Part shown: in pieces, positions 53,511 through 61,693 of the stretch
How the letters are laid out: every line of letters starts with the position of its first letter
Numbering within the stretch: the first letter of the stretch is position 1
Source of the DNA: Candidatus Gastranaerophilales bacterium
Lineage (GTDB): Bacteria; Cyanobacteriota; Vampirovibrionia; Gastranaerophilales; Gastranaerophilaceae
NCBI GenBank assembly: GCA_944325785.1
Contig: CALVBN010000007.1
Coordinates: forward strand, 1 to 64,000
Direction: 5' to 3'
Length of the DNA stretch: 64,000 nucleotides
Notes under the pieces: model-generated
Seen by the model: only the letters and a program-made list of their open reading frames with translations
Databases searched by the model: none
Told to the model about the DNA's origin: nothing
Made by a program: the position numbers and the translations under genes

Positions 53511-54082
53511 ATTAAATCCTTGCATTCAACAAACTTTGATAAATCTTCAGTTTTAAGAATTCCTTCTATTTTGTCTTTAAAAGTTTCTGCACCATCGGTT
53601 TTCAATCCAGCAGGAAGCAGAATATCCGTATTGTTTTTGGAATTTATAAAGCCTTTATTAATAATCAAGAATTCTTTATACATTTCAAGAATTTTTAAAT
53701 CAGAACTATCAATTTTGTAGTTTTCGCCCAGAAAATATTTCATATCTTTCGGGAAAAGTTCAAGAAATCTAATCATAAATTCGGTTTCATAAATATTTGA
53801 TTCTTCATCATATTCCTGTCCGAGGCAATTATTATTCAAAATTTCCTGCTCCGGTTGAGTTTTAATATAAGCAGCCCACATAAGGCATCCGATGTAAAAC
53901 CCGAGATTGTTATAAAAAAGCTCAAGAAATTTTTTATGATACTGTCTGAACTTCATTTTTCTCTGTGATAAATTTTTAAACCTGTTAATATCCATATAAA
54001 GATATTCCACAGTTCCTCTAAAAGCGAGTATATACGGTCCAAATCCCGGATCAAACTCTAAACCCTTTAATGCTGTTGTCAT
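53498..54082 (-). CDS. Hypothetical protein, 194 aa
   Basis: A soluble protein rich in Phe, Tyr, Leu and Lys, starting ALKGLEFDPGFGPYILAF with ELFYNNLGFYIGCLMWAAYI in the middle. There is no signal peptide. TTAAAGGAG-like sequence precedes the ATG. It lies directly upstream of ade with overlapping ends. No family recognised. Confidence 0.72.
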   Translation of the reverse strand: MTTALKGLEFDPGFGPYILAFRGTVEYLYMDINRFKNLSQRKMKFRQYHKKFLELFYNNLGFYIGCLMWAAYIKTQPEQEILNNNCLGQEYDEESNIYETEFMIRFLELFPKDMKYFLGENYKIDSSDLKILEMYKEFLIINKGFINSKNNTDILLPAGLKTDGAETFKDKIEGILKTEDLSKFVECKDLICQI

Positions 54083-54140
54083 ATTTCTCCTTTAAAATTA
54101 ATTTCTAACATTTTAGCATAAAAGATGAGTTATAGCTAAA

Positions 54141-54174
54141 AAACTTGCCGGTATACAAATACGCCGGCAAGTTT
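54141..54174 (-). terminator. Terminator of prepilin gene C
   Basis: Stem aaacttgccgg/ccggcaagttt, with a seven-T run on the minus strand. Confidence 0.88.
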
Positions 54175-54196
54175 AAGAAATTTTTATATAAAATTA

Positions 54197-54922
54197 CTAT
54201 TGATAAATAACTTTGAAATTATTTTCAAAAATAGACCCTGCACAGCCCCATCCGGTAGTTACAGTTGTTTCATTACAACTATACAAACCATTTGAATTAG
54301 TATATTTAAAAGTACCTTCACTAGCACCTACGTTGAATAGCCAAGCATATGTACTACTGCCCATGGGAATAACCTGTCCGCTTTTGTCAATCACAAAATA
54401 AAATATATCTTTGCCAAACCTATTTGGTTTTGTTTTAGGACCATTAATATCTACTGCTAAATTAGCATATAATCCCTTAAACGAACCCTTTGCAGAATAT
54501 CTAAAGTTCAGACTGGCATTTAAATCTGAACAAATAAGTAAGAATATATTATCAGAAAAATAAAATGGCTTCAATTCAGAAATAAAGCTTGCACTCCCGC
54601 CATTATAATAGGATGGAGCTGGTTGAAACATTGAATTATCAAAATCTTCTGTTTCATAAGAACTTCCGCTTATATATTTAGATAACAGTTCGCAATATTC
54701 TTCAGTGGTTTTTGCAATTTTACTCAAATCAGTTGCATCTTCATCATGCAGTATTTGTTCATTAGCGTTTTCCAGCGTTGAAACGACCTTAGATAAAGTC
54801 GGACCGATTTTCGCTGTCCCTGCGTTCTGTACCAGGGCCGGAGCAGTAAGTGCAGCAACTACGCCTATGATACCTAAAGTAATTAACACTTCAGCTAACG
54901 TAAATCCAAATTTTTTCATCAT
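54197..54922 (-). CDS. Prepilin-like protein C
   Basis: A 241-residue family member: MMKKFG, FTLAEVLITLGIIGVVAAL, the shared stem ending ENANEQILHDEDATDLSK, an own middle (ETEDFDNSMFQPAPSYYNGG), then DINGPKTKPNRFGKDIFYF and GCAGSIFENNFKVIYQ. The first 65 codons differ from A and B at many synonymous positions while the protein is nearly constant, so the head is held by selection rather than by very recent copying. Promoter and operator are the same type as for gene B. Confidence 0.85.
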   Translation of the reverse strand: MMKKFGFTLAEVLITLGIIGVVAALTAPALVQNAGTAKIGPTLSKVVSTLENANEQILHDEDATDLSKIAKTTEEYCELLSKYISGSSYETEDFDNSMFQPAPSYYNGGSASFISELKPFYFSDNIFLLICSDLNASLNFRYSAKGSFKGLYANLAVDINGPKTKPNRFGKDIFYFVIDKSGQVIPMGSSTYAWLFNVGASEGTFKYTNSNGLYSCNETTVTTGWGCAGSIFENNFKVIYQ

Positions 54923-54949
54923 ATAAGGCTCTCCTATTTAAGTTTTTAA

Positions 54950-55011
54950 TGTAACACAATACATATTTGTTACATAGACTTATAATACCATATTTTACAG
55001 GGGTTTTGCAA
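54950..55011 (-). promoter_or_regulatory. Promoter and operator of prepilin gene C
   Basis: On the minus strand: TTGCAA (55011-55006), 18-bp spacer, TATTAT (54987-54982), then tgtaacaaatatgtattgtgttaca (54974-54950). The operator is one base shorter than in A and B (25 bp). The flanks are nearly identical to those of gene B. Confidence 0.75.
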
Positions 55012-55183
55012 CTTAAAATTGAGATTTTGAATGAAATATGGCGTAAATTTTCTTCTGAACGGGAAAGCCGAGGGGCAGAGTGATATTTTAAAAGTGTGTA
55101 AAATGGCTTATTATACAATGTTTATCACTGTTTTAAGAATTTAATTCTTTTTTTAATATTTAAAAACTTTTTATCACTCTATA

Positions 55184-55227
55184 CCCACCTCCCCCACCCC
55201 CTTTCCTAAAGGAGAGGGGAAGAAAAG
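55184..55227. repeat. GC-rich palindromic repeat, diverged copy
   Basis: cccacctcccccacccccttt, then cctaaaggagaggggaag. It has the same layout as the 43864 element (C-rich arm, short loop, G-rich arm) but is diverged. It lies 10 bp from an orphan operator. Confidence 0.55.
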
Positions 55228-55236
55228 TTAATCTAA

Positions 55237-55262
55237 TGTAACACAATATATATTGTGTTACA
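55237..55262. promoter_or_regulatory. Orphan 26-bp perfect palindromic operator
   Basis: tgtaacacaatat-atattgtgttaca is perfectly symmetric and the best match to the prepilin operator motif. No prepilin gene starts directly beside it: gene C begins about 315 bp to the left and the DAHP synthase stop lies 75 bp to the right. It may mark a deleted cassette or a second site for gene C. Confidence 0.7.
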
Positions 55263-55301
55263 TTTAGGCTGAATATATTTTTGAAAAAGATATTTAACCT
55301 T

Positions 55302-55334
55302 AAAAAAGACGAAGATAAACACTTCGTCTTTTTT
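55302..55334 (-). terminator. DAHP synthase terminator
   Basis: Stem aaaaaagacgaag/cttcgtctttttt, directly after the stop on the minus strand. Confidence 0.88.
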
Positions 55335-55336
55335 TG

Positions 55337-56350
55337 TTAAATAATTTCTTTCCCGACAATAGGTGCAATTTGTTTAATTTGTTTGTACAATAAGTCATAC
55401 TGCCAAGGATATAATGATTGCGCTCCATCACATACAGCTCTGTCCGGATCATAGTGTACTTCAATAATCAAACCGTCGCATCCTGCTGCCACAGCGGCTC
55501 TTGACATAGGTTCAACTTTATCGCGCAGTCCGGTAGCGTGCGAAGGATCTACGATAATCGGCAGGTGGCTTAATTTTTTAATAACAGGTATTGCTGTTAA
55601 ATCGAGAGTATTTCTTGTATATTTTTCAAAAGTTCTTATACCGCGTTCACAGAGAATAACTTGATTATTCCCGCCTGCCATAATGTATTCTGCAGACATA
55701 AGCCATTCTTCATATGTAGAGGAAAGACCACGTTTAAGGATAACCGGTTTATGAGCATGCCCGAGTTCTTTCAGCAGGTTAAAATTCTGCATATTTCTTG
55801 CGCCGACCTGCAGTATATCAACATATTTTTCAAACATTTCAAGCTGTGCTACTTCCATAATTTCAGATGTTACAGCCATACCATGATTGTCGGCAACGCT
55901 TCTTATAATTTTTAAACCTTCTTCGCCAAGTCCTTGAAAGGCATAAGGACTTGTTCTGGGCTTAAATGCACCGCCTCTTATAATTTTGACATTGGATTCT
56001 TCAAGCTCCTGTGCTGTTTCATCCATCTGGTCATAAGATTCTATCGTGCAGGGACCGGCAATAAGCCCTGTGTATTTGTCACCGAACTTTACGCCGTTGA
56101 CTTCCACGACGGTATCTTTGCCCTGACAGGCACGTGCAGCAAGCTTATAGTTCGTTGTTAATTTTATAACTTCATCAACACCGTGTAAAAGTTCAAAATC
56201 TCTCTGGTCGACTTCTTTTACACCGATTGCATGAACTACGGTACGCGCTTCTCCATGTGAAACACGGGCTTCAAAACCTTTAGATTCTATGAATAATTCT
56301 ACACGTTTAATGTCTTTTTCCGTGGCGTGGCTGTTCATTACAACGAGCAT
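55337..56350 (-). CDS. aroF: 3-deoxy-7-phosphoheptulonate (DAHP) synthase
   Basis: A 337-residue type I-beta DAHP synthase, first enzyme of the shikimate pathway. An N-terminal ferredoxin-like regulatory domain (MLVVMNSHATEKDIKRVELFIE) precedes the TIM barrel with AGPCTIESYDQM, RGGAFKPRTSPYAFQG, VGARNMQNFNLLKELG and VDPSHATGLRDKV. It is physically apart from aroC-aroK-aroB. The N-terminal domain suggests control by an aromatic amino acid, as in Thermotoga. Confidence 0.94.
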   Translation of the reverse strand: MLVVMNSHATEKDIKRVELFIESKGFEARVSHGEARTVVHAIGVKEVDQRDFELLHGVDEVIKLTTNYKLAARACQGKDTVVEVNGVKFGDKYTGLIAGPCTIESYDQMDETAQELEESNVKIIRGGAFKPRTSPYAFQGLGEEGLKIIRSVADNHGMAVTSEIMEVAQLEMFEKYVDILQVGARNMQNFNLLKELGHAHKPVILKRGLSSTYEEWLMSAEYIMAGGNNQVILCERGIRTFEKYTRNTLDLTAIPVIKKLSHLPIIVDPSHATGLRDKVEPMSRAAVAAGCDGLIIEVHYDPDRAVCDGAQSLYPWQYDLLYKQIKQIAPIVGKEII

Positions 56351-56449
56351 ATCTTGTTACCTCTTTTTCTTCCGGCTGTTTTATGCAAAAGTTTTATCAT
56401 TAATTATTATACACAAAAAAATAATTATATGATATACTAATAGTCAATT

Positions 56450-57817
56450 ATGACAATATTTGATGAAGATTTAATTCTTGAAACAATAAATATGATAAAG
56501 CTTCACAATTTTGATATAAGAACTGTGACGCTTGCTGTAAGTTTGAGGGACTGTCTTTCCGAAGATATTAATTCTGTTTGCGACAAGATTAAGTATAAAC
56601 TGGAAAAATATGCCGGCAATCTTGTAAAGTATGCAAACGATATTGAAAACGATTATTCAATACCGATTGTAAACAAACGTATTGCCGTGACACCGATATC
56701 GCTGGTTGGCGAATCCTGCCGTCAGAAAGATTATCTCAAAATCGCACGCACGCTTGATGATTCCGCTCAAAACCTCGGTGTGGATTTTATAGGCGGATAT
56801 TCTGCGCTTGTGGAAAAGGGCTGTACGAAGGGAGATTTGACCCTGATAAATTCTATTCCGGAGGCGCTCGCTTCTACAAACAGGCTTTGTTCTTCCGTTA
56901 ATGTTGCAACCTCAAAAGCCGGTATTAACATGGACGCTGTTTTAAAAATGGCTGATGTTATAAAAAAATCTGCAGAATTAACCGCGGATAAAGACGGACT
57001 TGGTGCAGCAAAACTTGTTGTTTTTTGCAACTCTGTCGGAGATAATCCGTTTATGGCAGGTGCCTTCTGCGGTTATGGTGAGCCGGAATGCGCTTTAAAC
57101 ATAGGAGTTTCCGGCCCGGGAGTCGTAAGAGCTGCGGTTGCTGATTTAGACAAAAACGCCGATTTGGGCGTTCTTGCTAATAAAATAAAACAAACTGCAT
57201 ATAAAATTACCGGAACAGGCGAGCTTGTCGGAAGAAAGCTTGCGGATAAGCTTAATGTTCCGTTTGGAGTCATAGATTTGTCGCTTGCGCCGACTCCTGC
57301 AATCGGCGACAGCGTAGCCCAGATTTTTCAAGCAATGGGGCTTGAACACGCAGGAGCGCATGGTACAACGGCTGCGCTTGCAATGCTGAATGATGCAGTT
57401 AAAAAAGGCGGAATTATGGCAAGCTCTTATGTAGGAGGTTTATCCGGAGCATTTATTCCTGTATCTGAAGATGCAGGAATGATAGAGGCAGCTTCCAAGG
57501 GGTATTTAACTTTTGATAAACTGGAAGCAATGACCTGCGTTTGTTCTGTAGGTCTTGATATGATTGCAATACCGGGTGATACTCCAAACAGCACAATTGC
57601 AGGTATTATTGCCGACGAGTCTGCAATCGGCATGATTAACAAAAAAACCACTGCAGTAAGAATTATTCCCGCGCCGAACAAAACTGTCGGGGATAAGGTT
57701 GTATTCGGCGGGCTTTTAGGTGAAGCGCCGATTATGCCGGTTAATAAACTTTCTTCTGCAGGATTTGTAAACAGAGGCGGGCGGATACCGGCGCCTATTC
57801 ATAGTTTGAATAATTAA
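56450..57817 (+). CDS. PFL-family protein (DUF711/UPF0210)
   Basis: A 455-residue glycyl-radical-fold protein of UPF0210, characterised by [19 protein letters not shown] at the start, [29 protein letters not shown] and [15 protein letters not shown]. Structures exist but the reaction is unknown. TATACT lies 11 bases before the ATG with no Shine-Dalgarno. A small hypothetical gene follows after 14 bp. It is often paired with an ACT-domain protein; the UPF0237-like ACT gene here is 55 kb away. Confidence 0.9.
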   Translation: MTIFDEDLILETINMIKLHNFDIRTVTLAVSLRDCLSEDINSVCDKIKYKLEKYAGNLVKYANDIENDYSIPIVNKRIAVTPISLVGESCRQKDYLKIARTLDDSAQNLGVDFIGGYSALVEKGCTKGDLTLINSIPEALASTNRLCSSVNVATSKAGINMDAVLKMADVIKKSAELTADKDGLGAAKLVVFCNSVGDNPFMAGAFCGYGEPECALNIGVSGPGVVRAAVADLDKNADLGVLANKIKQTAYKITGTGELVGRKLADKLNVPFGVIDLSLAPTPAIGDSVAQIFQAMGLEHAGAHGTTAALAMLNDAVKKGGIMASSYVGGLSGAFIPVSEDAGMIEAASKGYLTFDKLEAMTCVCSVGLDMIAIPGDTPNSTIAGIIADESAIGMINKKTTAVRIIPAPNKTVGDKVVFGGLLGEAPIMPVNKLSSAGFVNRGGRIPAPIHSLNN

Positions 57818-57831
57818 GGATTAAAAATATA

Positions 57832-58155
57832 ATGGCAACGTTTAAAGATTTAGAAGACAGCTTTAAGAATTTTATTGTTCAAGAACAGTCAGATGCGCAC
57901 AATATAAGAAGTGTTAATACTGCAAAATATAATAATATAAAAATATGGATGGATCCGTCAAAGTATGTTGAGCCTCATTTTTTTGTAAGAATTTCTATAT
58001 CTGAAGCTGTGTTTGCATTGAGCGACTGCTCTAAATTTAACGGCGGATTGGGTTACGAAGAAAGATTTGTTATAAAATGGTTTGGCAGAATGGGAATTAA
58101 AGAAAAACTTGCGGAACTGTGGAGTAACGCGGAAAAGAACAAAGAAGACAAATAG
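57832..58155 (+). CDS. Hypothetical protein, 107 aa
   Basis: Starts ATFKDLEDSFKNFIVQEQ and includes IWMDPSKYVEPHFFVRIS. Soluble, mixed charge, no motif known. It is 14 bp after the PFL-like gene. The HxlR gene begins 25 bp later with its own promoter. Confidence 0.7.
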   Translation: MATFKDLEDSFKNFIVQEQSDAHNIRSVNTAKYNNIKIWMDPSKYVEPHFFVRISISEAVFALSDCSKFNGGLGYEERFVIKWFGRMGIKEKLAELWSNAEKNKEDK

Positions 58156-58180
58156 TCCGGTTTGTGGTATTATAAATTTG

Positions 58181-58531
58181 ATGGAGTACAGAGAGTTAGC
58201 AGTAAATCCGGTGAGTGTTGTTTTACAGCTTGTCGGCGCCAAATGGAAAATTTTAATAATCAAAGAACTGCTTAAAAAAGAAATGCGGTTTGTTGAGTTA
58301 AAGAAAAAACTCGGCTGTACGGCAAAAGTTTTGACAAAATGCTTGAAAGAATTAGAAGAGGACGGTCTGGTACTGCGGGAAGAATACGAGGGGCTTCCGC
58401 CGAGGGTCGAATATTATTTAACAGATATCGGATACACGCTCAGACCTGTGATTGATGCGATGCAGAAATGGGGTTCAGAATATAAAAAACTGCGTAAACT
58501 AATGGAGAATTATAAAACAAAAGGAGATTAA
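58181..58531 (+). CDS. HxlR-family transcriptional regulator
   Basis: A 116-residue winged helix: LQLVGAKWKILIIKELLKKEMRFVELKKKL, then KVLTKCLKELEEDGLV and PPRVEYYLTDIGYTLRPV, matching HxlR sensors of redox or electrophiles. The usual conserved N-terminal Cys of some HxlR sensors is not seen. ATG 58181 is used: TATTAT lies seven bases upstream and no Shine-Dalgarno is present (leaderless). The UPF0173 hydrolase begins 2 bp after the stop and is its likely partner. Confidence 0.88.
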   Translation: MEYRELAVNPVSVVLQLVGAKWKILIIKELLKKEMRFVELKKKLGCTAKVLTKCLKELEEDGLVLREEYEGLPPRVEYYLTDIGYTLRPVIDAMQKWGSEYKKLRKLMENYKTKGD

Positions 58532-58533
58532 TT

Positions 58534-59184
58534 ATGGATATAAAATATTTGGGACACAGCGCATTTGAGCTTAATGCAGACGGAAAGAAAATTTTGATAG
58601 ACCCGTTTTTGGTCGCTGTACCGGATTATAAACCGGAAAATATTTATAATATTTTTGTAACGCATGCCCATGGCGACCATCTGGGAAGCGCAATAGAAAT
58701 TTCTAAAAAAACAGGCGCGCCGATTACTGCAGTATTTGAACTTGCGAATTACTGCGCAAAACAGGGGGCTAAAACACAGGATATCAGTTTAGGCTCCTGG
58801 ATTGATTACAGCTGGGGGCGTGTATGCGCTGTTCCTGCTTTCCACTCAAGTTCAACTCCGGACGGTCAGTATGGCGGATGCCCTTGCGGATTTATTTTGG
58901 AAGCAGGTGGACAGGTAATATACCACGCAGGCGATACATGCTTGAGTTCTGAAATGAAAATGATCGGTGAAGTTTATCAGCCGGATGTTGCGATGCTTCC
59001 TATCGGCGGGAAATACACAATGGATATTGAACACGCTGTTAAGGCTTCTGAATGGCTTGGCGCAACAATGATTGTTCCGATGCACTACAATACTTTTGAC
59101 GCAATAAGCGTGGATATTTCAGAATTTGAACGCCAGATACGCGAAATAGGGAAAATGCCTCTTATATTAAAAATCGGAGGATGA
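58534..59184 (+). CDS. Metal-dependent hydrolase, UPF0173 (MBL fold)
   Basis: A 216-residue metallo-beta-lactamase-fold enzyme of the UPF0173/UlaG-like group: KYLGHSAFEL, VTHAHGDHLG, HAGDTCL and VPMHYNTF supply the zinc ligands. The substrate is unknown. AAAGGAGA precedes the ATG. It is coupled to the HxlR gene, and its stop overlaps the convergent csaB stop by 18 bp. Confidence 0.9.
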   Translation: MDIKYLGHSAFELNADGKKILIDPFLVAVPDYKPENIYNIFVTHAHGDHLGSAIEISKKTGAPITAVFELANYCAKQGAKTQDISLGSWIDYSWGRVCAVPAFHSSSTPDGQYGGCPCGFILEAGGQVIYHAGDTCLSSEMKMIGEVYQPDVAMLPIGGKYTMDIEHAVKASEWLGATMIVPMHYNTFDAISVDISEFERQIREIGKMPLILKIGG

Positions 59185-60105
59185 AACCAGCCGGTCAAAC
59201 TCTTTTGAAAAATCTCTCTGATTTAATTCAATTATCGGGAGGTGATATTCTTCTGCGAGTTTTTGAACTTTTATATCGTAGTTGACTGCAAGTGTTTTTA
59301 CACCGCATTTTATTGCCGTAACATTTGCGTGAAACCGCATGCCTATCATATATTCCAAATCAGAAACTTTCTCAAAAACATCATTAATGGAGAGGTTTTT
59401 CAATATTTCTACGTCCTCTAACCCCATTTTCTTAAGCATTCTGCCGAAAGTTTCGCAGACATCTAAATCAATGCTGTCTTGAAAAGAAAAAATTTCTATT
59501 TTTTTATCCGGAAATCTTTTGACAATCTCGCCTGCGAGCGCCTTTAAAAAATCCTCGGTTAAAGAGGGATAATTTCTAAGCTGTATTCCTGCAGTTCCTT
59601 TCTTCCCTTTTTTAGGCAAATCTAAATCAAAAACTGGATCTTTAACAAGTTCGGAATCTATTCCCCAGGTTTTTAGAAGCTCCATAGATTTTTTATCGCG
59701 CACCGATATTTTATAACAGTGTTTTAAAGCGTTTTTAGCAAGCAGTTTCCCGATTTTTGAATTAATAGGTCCGATACCCTGCGCAAATATTATAACCTTT
59801 TTCCTTAGAATTAATGCAAGATAAATAATTCCGAGATAGTAAATTAGGCTCTTTAAGCTTGTCACGTCCTGCAGAAGGCTTCCTCCGCCGGATACAAGAA
59901 CATCAGATTCTTTTAGGCTTTCCCAGAAACCAAGCATTGGACAGGCTTCAACACCGTGGATTTCCGCCGTCTTATCCGGATTGGAAGATATGAGCGTAAT
60001 TTTTTCCGCGCCTTCTGATTTTAATTTGTTAACCAGAACATGCGCGATAGCTTCGTCTCCGAAGTTGTCAAAGCCGATATAGCCGGATACTATATACTTT
60101 GTCAT
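59167..60105 (-). CDS. csaB: Polysaccharide pyruvyl transferase (CsaB-like)
   Basis: A 312-residue enzyme that adds ketal pyruvate to cell-wall glycan, a modification that binds S-layer-type proteins. It has GYIGFDNFGDEAIAH, VSGGGSLLQDVTS, IFAQGIGPIN and GMRFHANVTAIKCGVKT. It overlaps kdgK by 4 bp on the same strand. Confidence 0.87.
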   Translation of the reverse strand: MTKYIVSGYIGFDNFGDEAIAHVLVNKLKSEGAEKITLISSNPDKTAEIHGVEACPMLGFWESLKESDVLVSGGGSLLQDVTSLKSLIYYLGIIYLALILRKKVIIFAQGIGPINSKIGKLLAKNALKHCYKISVRDKKSMELLKTWGIDSELVKDPVFDLDLPKKGKKGTAGIQLRNYPSLTEDFLKALAGEIVKRFPDKKIEIFSFQDSIDLDVCETFGRMLKKMGLEDVEILKNLSINDVFEKVSDLEYMIGMRFHANVTAIKCGVKTLAVNYDIKVQKLAEEYHLPIIELNQRDFSKEFDRLVSSSDF

Positions 60106-61037
60106 ACGGGAATATTCTCCATCACTGCACTTTTATACGGTATCGCCTGTATTGCGCCGTAATTTTGGGTCTGCAGACCTGAAACGACTGATGCGTATTT
60201 CATAGCATCTTTTGGAGAATAGCCGTTGGTTAGTGCGTATAAAAATCCGCCGTTGAACACATCGCCGGAAGCGGTTGTGTCAATAGCTTTTGATGTATTA
60301 TAAAATTCTGTAAAGTCTATATCACCGTTGTAGCCGGTATAATATCCGTTATCTATGTGAGATTTGATTACAACTATTTTTACGCCCTTATCCCACAGAT
60401 ATGTCATGACTTTGTCAATAGAAGATACATCATAAAGTTTTGAGGCATCGTTTTTTAAGCTTAAAAATATAATATCCGTATAGTCAATAATCTCTTCAAA
60501 ACACTCTTTTGTATCTGTTGAATTCATAAAGCAGGATGTATAGTTAGGATCATAAGCCGTCATAACATCGTTTTGTTTTGCAAGCTTAAATGCTTCTCTC
60601 ACAAGCTCTCTTGCCCCTGCGCCTAAAGACTGGATTACGCCTGTTGAATACACAAGTTTTAAGTTTTTAATACAGTCTTCGTTTAAATCTTCAATTGAAA
60701 GTTTTGATGCGGCGGTTTTGCGTTTGTAGTATAAAACCTCTTTTTTGTCCTGCGTCTTAGATACAATGTACATCCCGTTTTGTTCATCATTTGTTTTAAT
60801 CATTGATGTATCAATGTTTTCTTTCTGCAGGCTTGATAAGATAAATTCGCTGAAACCGTCGTTGCCGACTTTTGTAATATAACTTACATGTCCTCCGAGG
60901 CGTGCTATAGTAACCGCCGTTGTGACAGTATCACCGCCGAAATATTTGTTTAATGTTGAAGTATCTGCTAAAGTTCCGTTTGCAGAAAGTTCAATTAAAC
61001 ACTCGCCTATTACTGCTATATCTGCTTTTGAGTCCAT
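60102..61037 (-). CDS. kdgK: PfkB-family sugar kinase (2-keto-3-deoxygluconate kinase-like)
   Basis: A 311-residue ribokinase-fold enzyme: AVIGECLIELSANG at the start, YFGGDTVTTAVTIARLG, and the ATP/base motif DTTASGDVFNGGFLYAL. Overlap with the KDPG aldolase gene by 22 bp suggests the substrate is 2-keto-3-deoxygluconate, giving KDPG for the aldolase. It also overlaps csaB by 4 bp. Confidence 0.87.
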   Translation of the reverse strand: MDSKADIAVIGECLIELSANGTLADTSTLNKYFGGDTVTTAVTIARLGGHVSYITKVGNDGFSEFILSSLQKENIDTSMIKTNDEQNGMYIVSKTQDKKEVLYYKRKTAASKLSIEDLNEDCIKNLKLVYSTGVIQSLGAGARELVREAFKLAKQNDVMTAYDPNYTSCFMNSTDTKECFEEIIDYTDIIFLSLKNDASKLYDVSSIDKVMTYLWDKGVKIVVIKSHIDNGYYTGYNGDIDFTEFYNTSKAIDTTASGDVFNGGFLYALTNGYSPKDAMKYASVVSGLQTQNYGAIQAIPYKSAVMENIPV

Positions 61038-61651
61038 TCAGTGAAATCCTTTATTTCTTTCAAAATTTCTTTTGTTCTGTTTGTAATTTCTTTCGGCGTA
61101 AAGCCTAAATAAAAATCACGTCCGACACCTACGGCAGATGCGCCTGCTCTTATATATGTTACAACTTCATTGAGTTTTATATTGCCCATCGGCATTAAGC
61201 TTAAAAACGGCATCTGTCTTAAAATATCTTCAATATATTTAACTCCGCCCATTGCATCTGTCGGATAAAGCTTAATCAGCGGTATTCTGGATTTCCACGC
61301 ATTATAAGCCTCATTTGCCGTAGATGCGCCTGCAATAAACGGTACGCGTTTGTTTTTGGAAATCTTAACCATATTCATCTGGAAAATTGGCGAAGAAATC
61401 AACTGCGCCCCGCTTTCAAATGCAGCGTCCGCCTGCAGAGAGGTTATTATACCGCCCGCGCAGACTTTTGCAAACTTTGAAACTTCCGCTATTGCCGGAT
61501 ATATTGAAGGATTTTCAACATTAATTTCCAGCACCCTTATTCCGCCTTCTACAAGCGCTTTTGCTATTTCTATTGTCTGTTCGGCGTCTTTGCATCTTAC
61601 TATGGGATAAACCTTGTCTTCCCTAATCATTTGTATATAATTTTCACTCAT
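61016..61651 (-). CDS. eda: KDPG/KHG aldolase
   Basis: A 211-residue class I aldolase that splits 2-keto-3-deoxy-6-phosphogluconate to pyruvate and glyceraldehyde-3-phosphate. VYPIVRCKDAEQTIEIA, ALVEGGIRVLEINVENP, the Schiff-base Lys in PLIKLYPTDAMGG and GASAVGVGRDFY are visible. The order eda-kdgK is the end of a uronate/Entner-Doudoroff branch. It starts divergently from the CHASE2 cyclase gene. Confidence 0.92.
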   Translation of the reverse strand: MSENYIQMIREDKVYPIVRCKDAEQTIEIAKALVEGGIRVLEINVENPSIYPAIAEVSKFAKVCAGGIITSLQADAAFESGAQLISSPIFQMNMVKISKNKRVPFIAGASTANEAYNAWKSRIPLIKLYPTDAMGGVKYIEDILRQMPFLSLMPMGNIKLNEVVTYIRAGASAVGVGRDFYLGFTPKEITNRTKEILKEIKDFTEWTQKQI

Positions 61652-61693
61652 AAATATCTATCCTTTTCCCCTGATTTATTATATCATAATACT

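Noticed and set aside
55237..55262. NrdR box reading of the prepilin operator
   Set aside because: The core acacaatatatattgtgt is 18 bp rather than the 16-bp NrdR layout, and the linked genes are prepilins, not ribonucleotide reductase.
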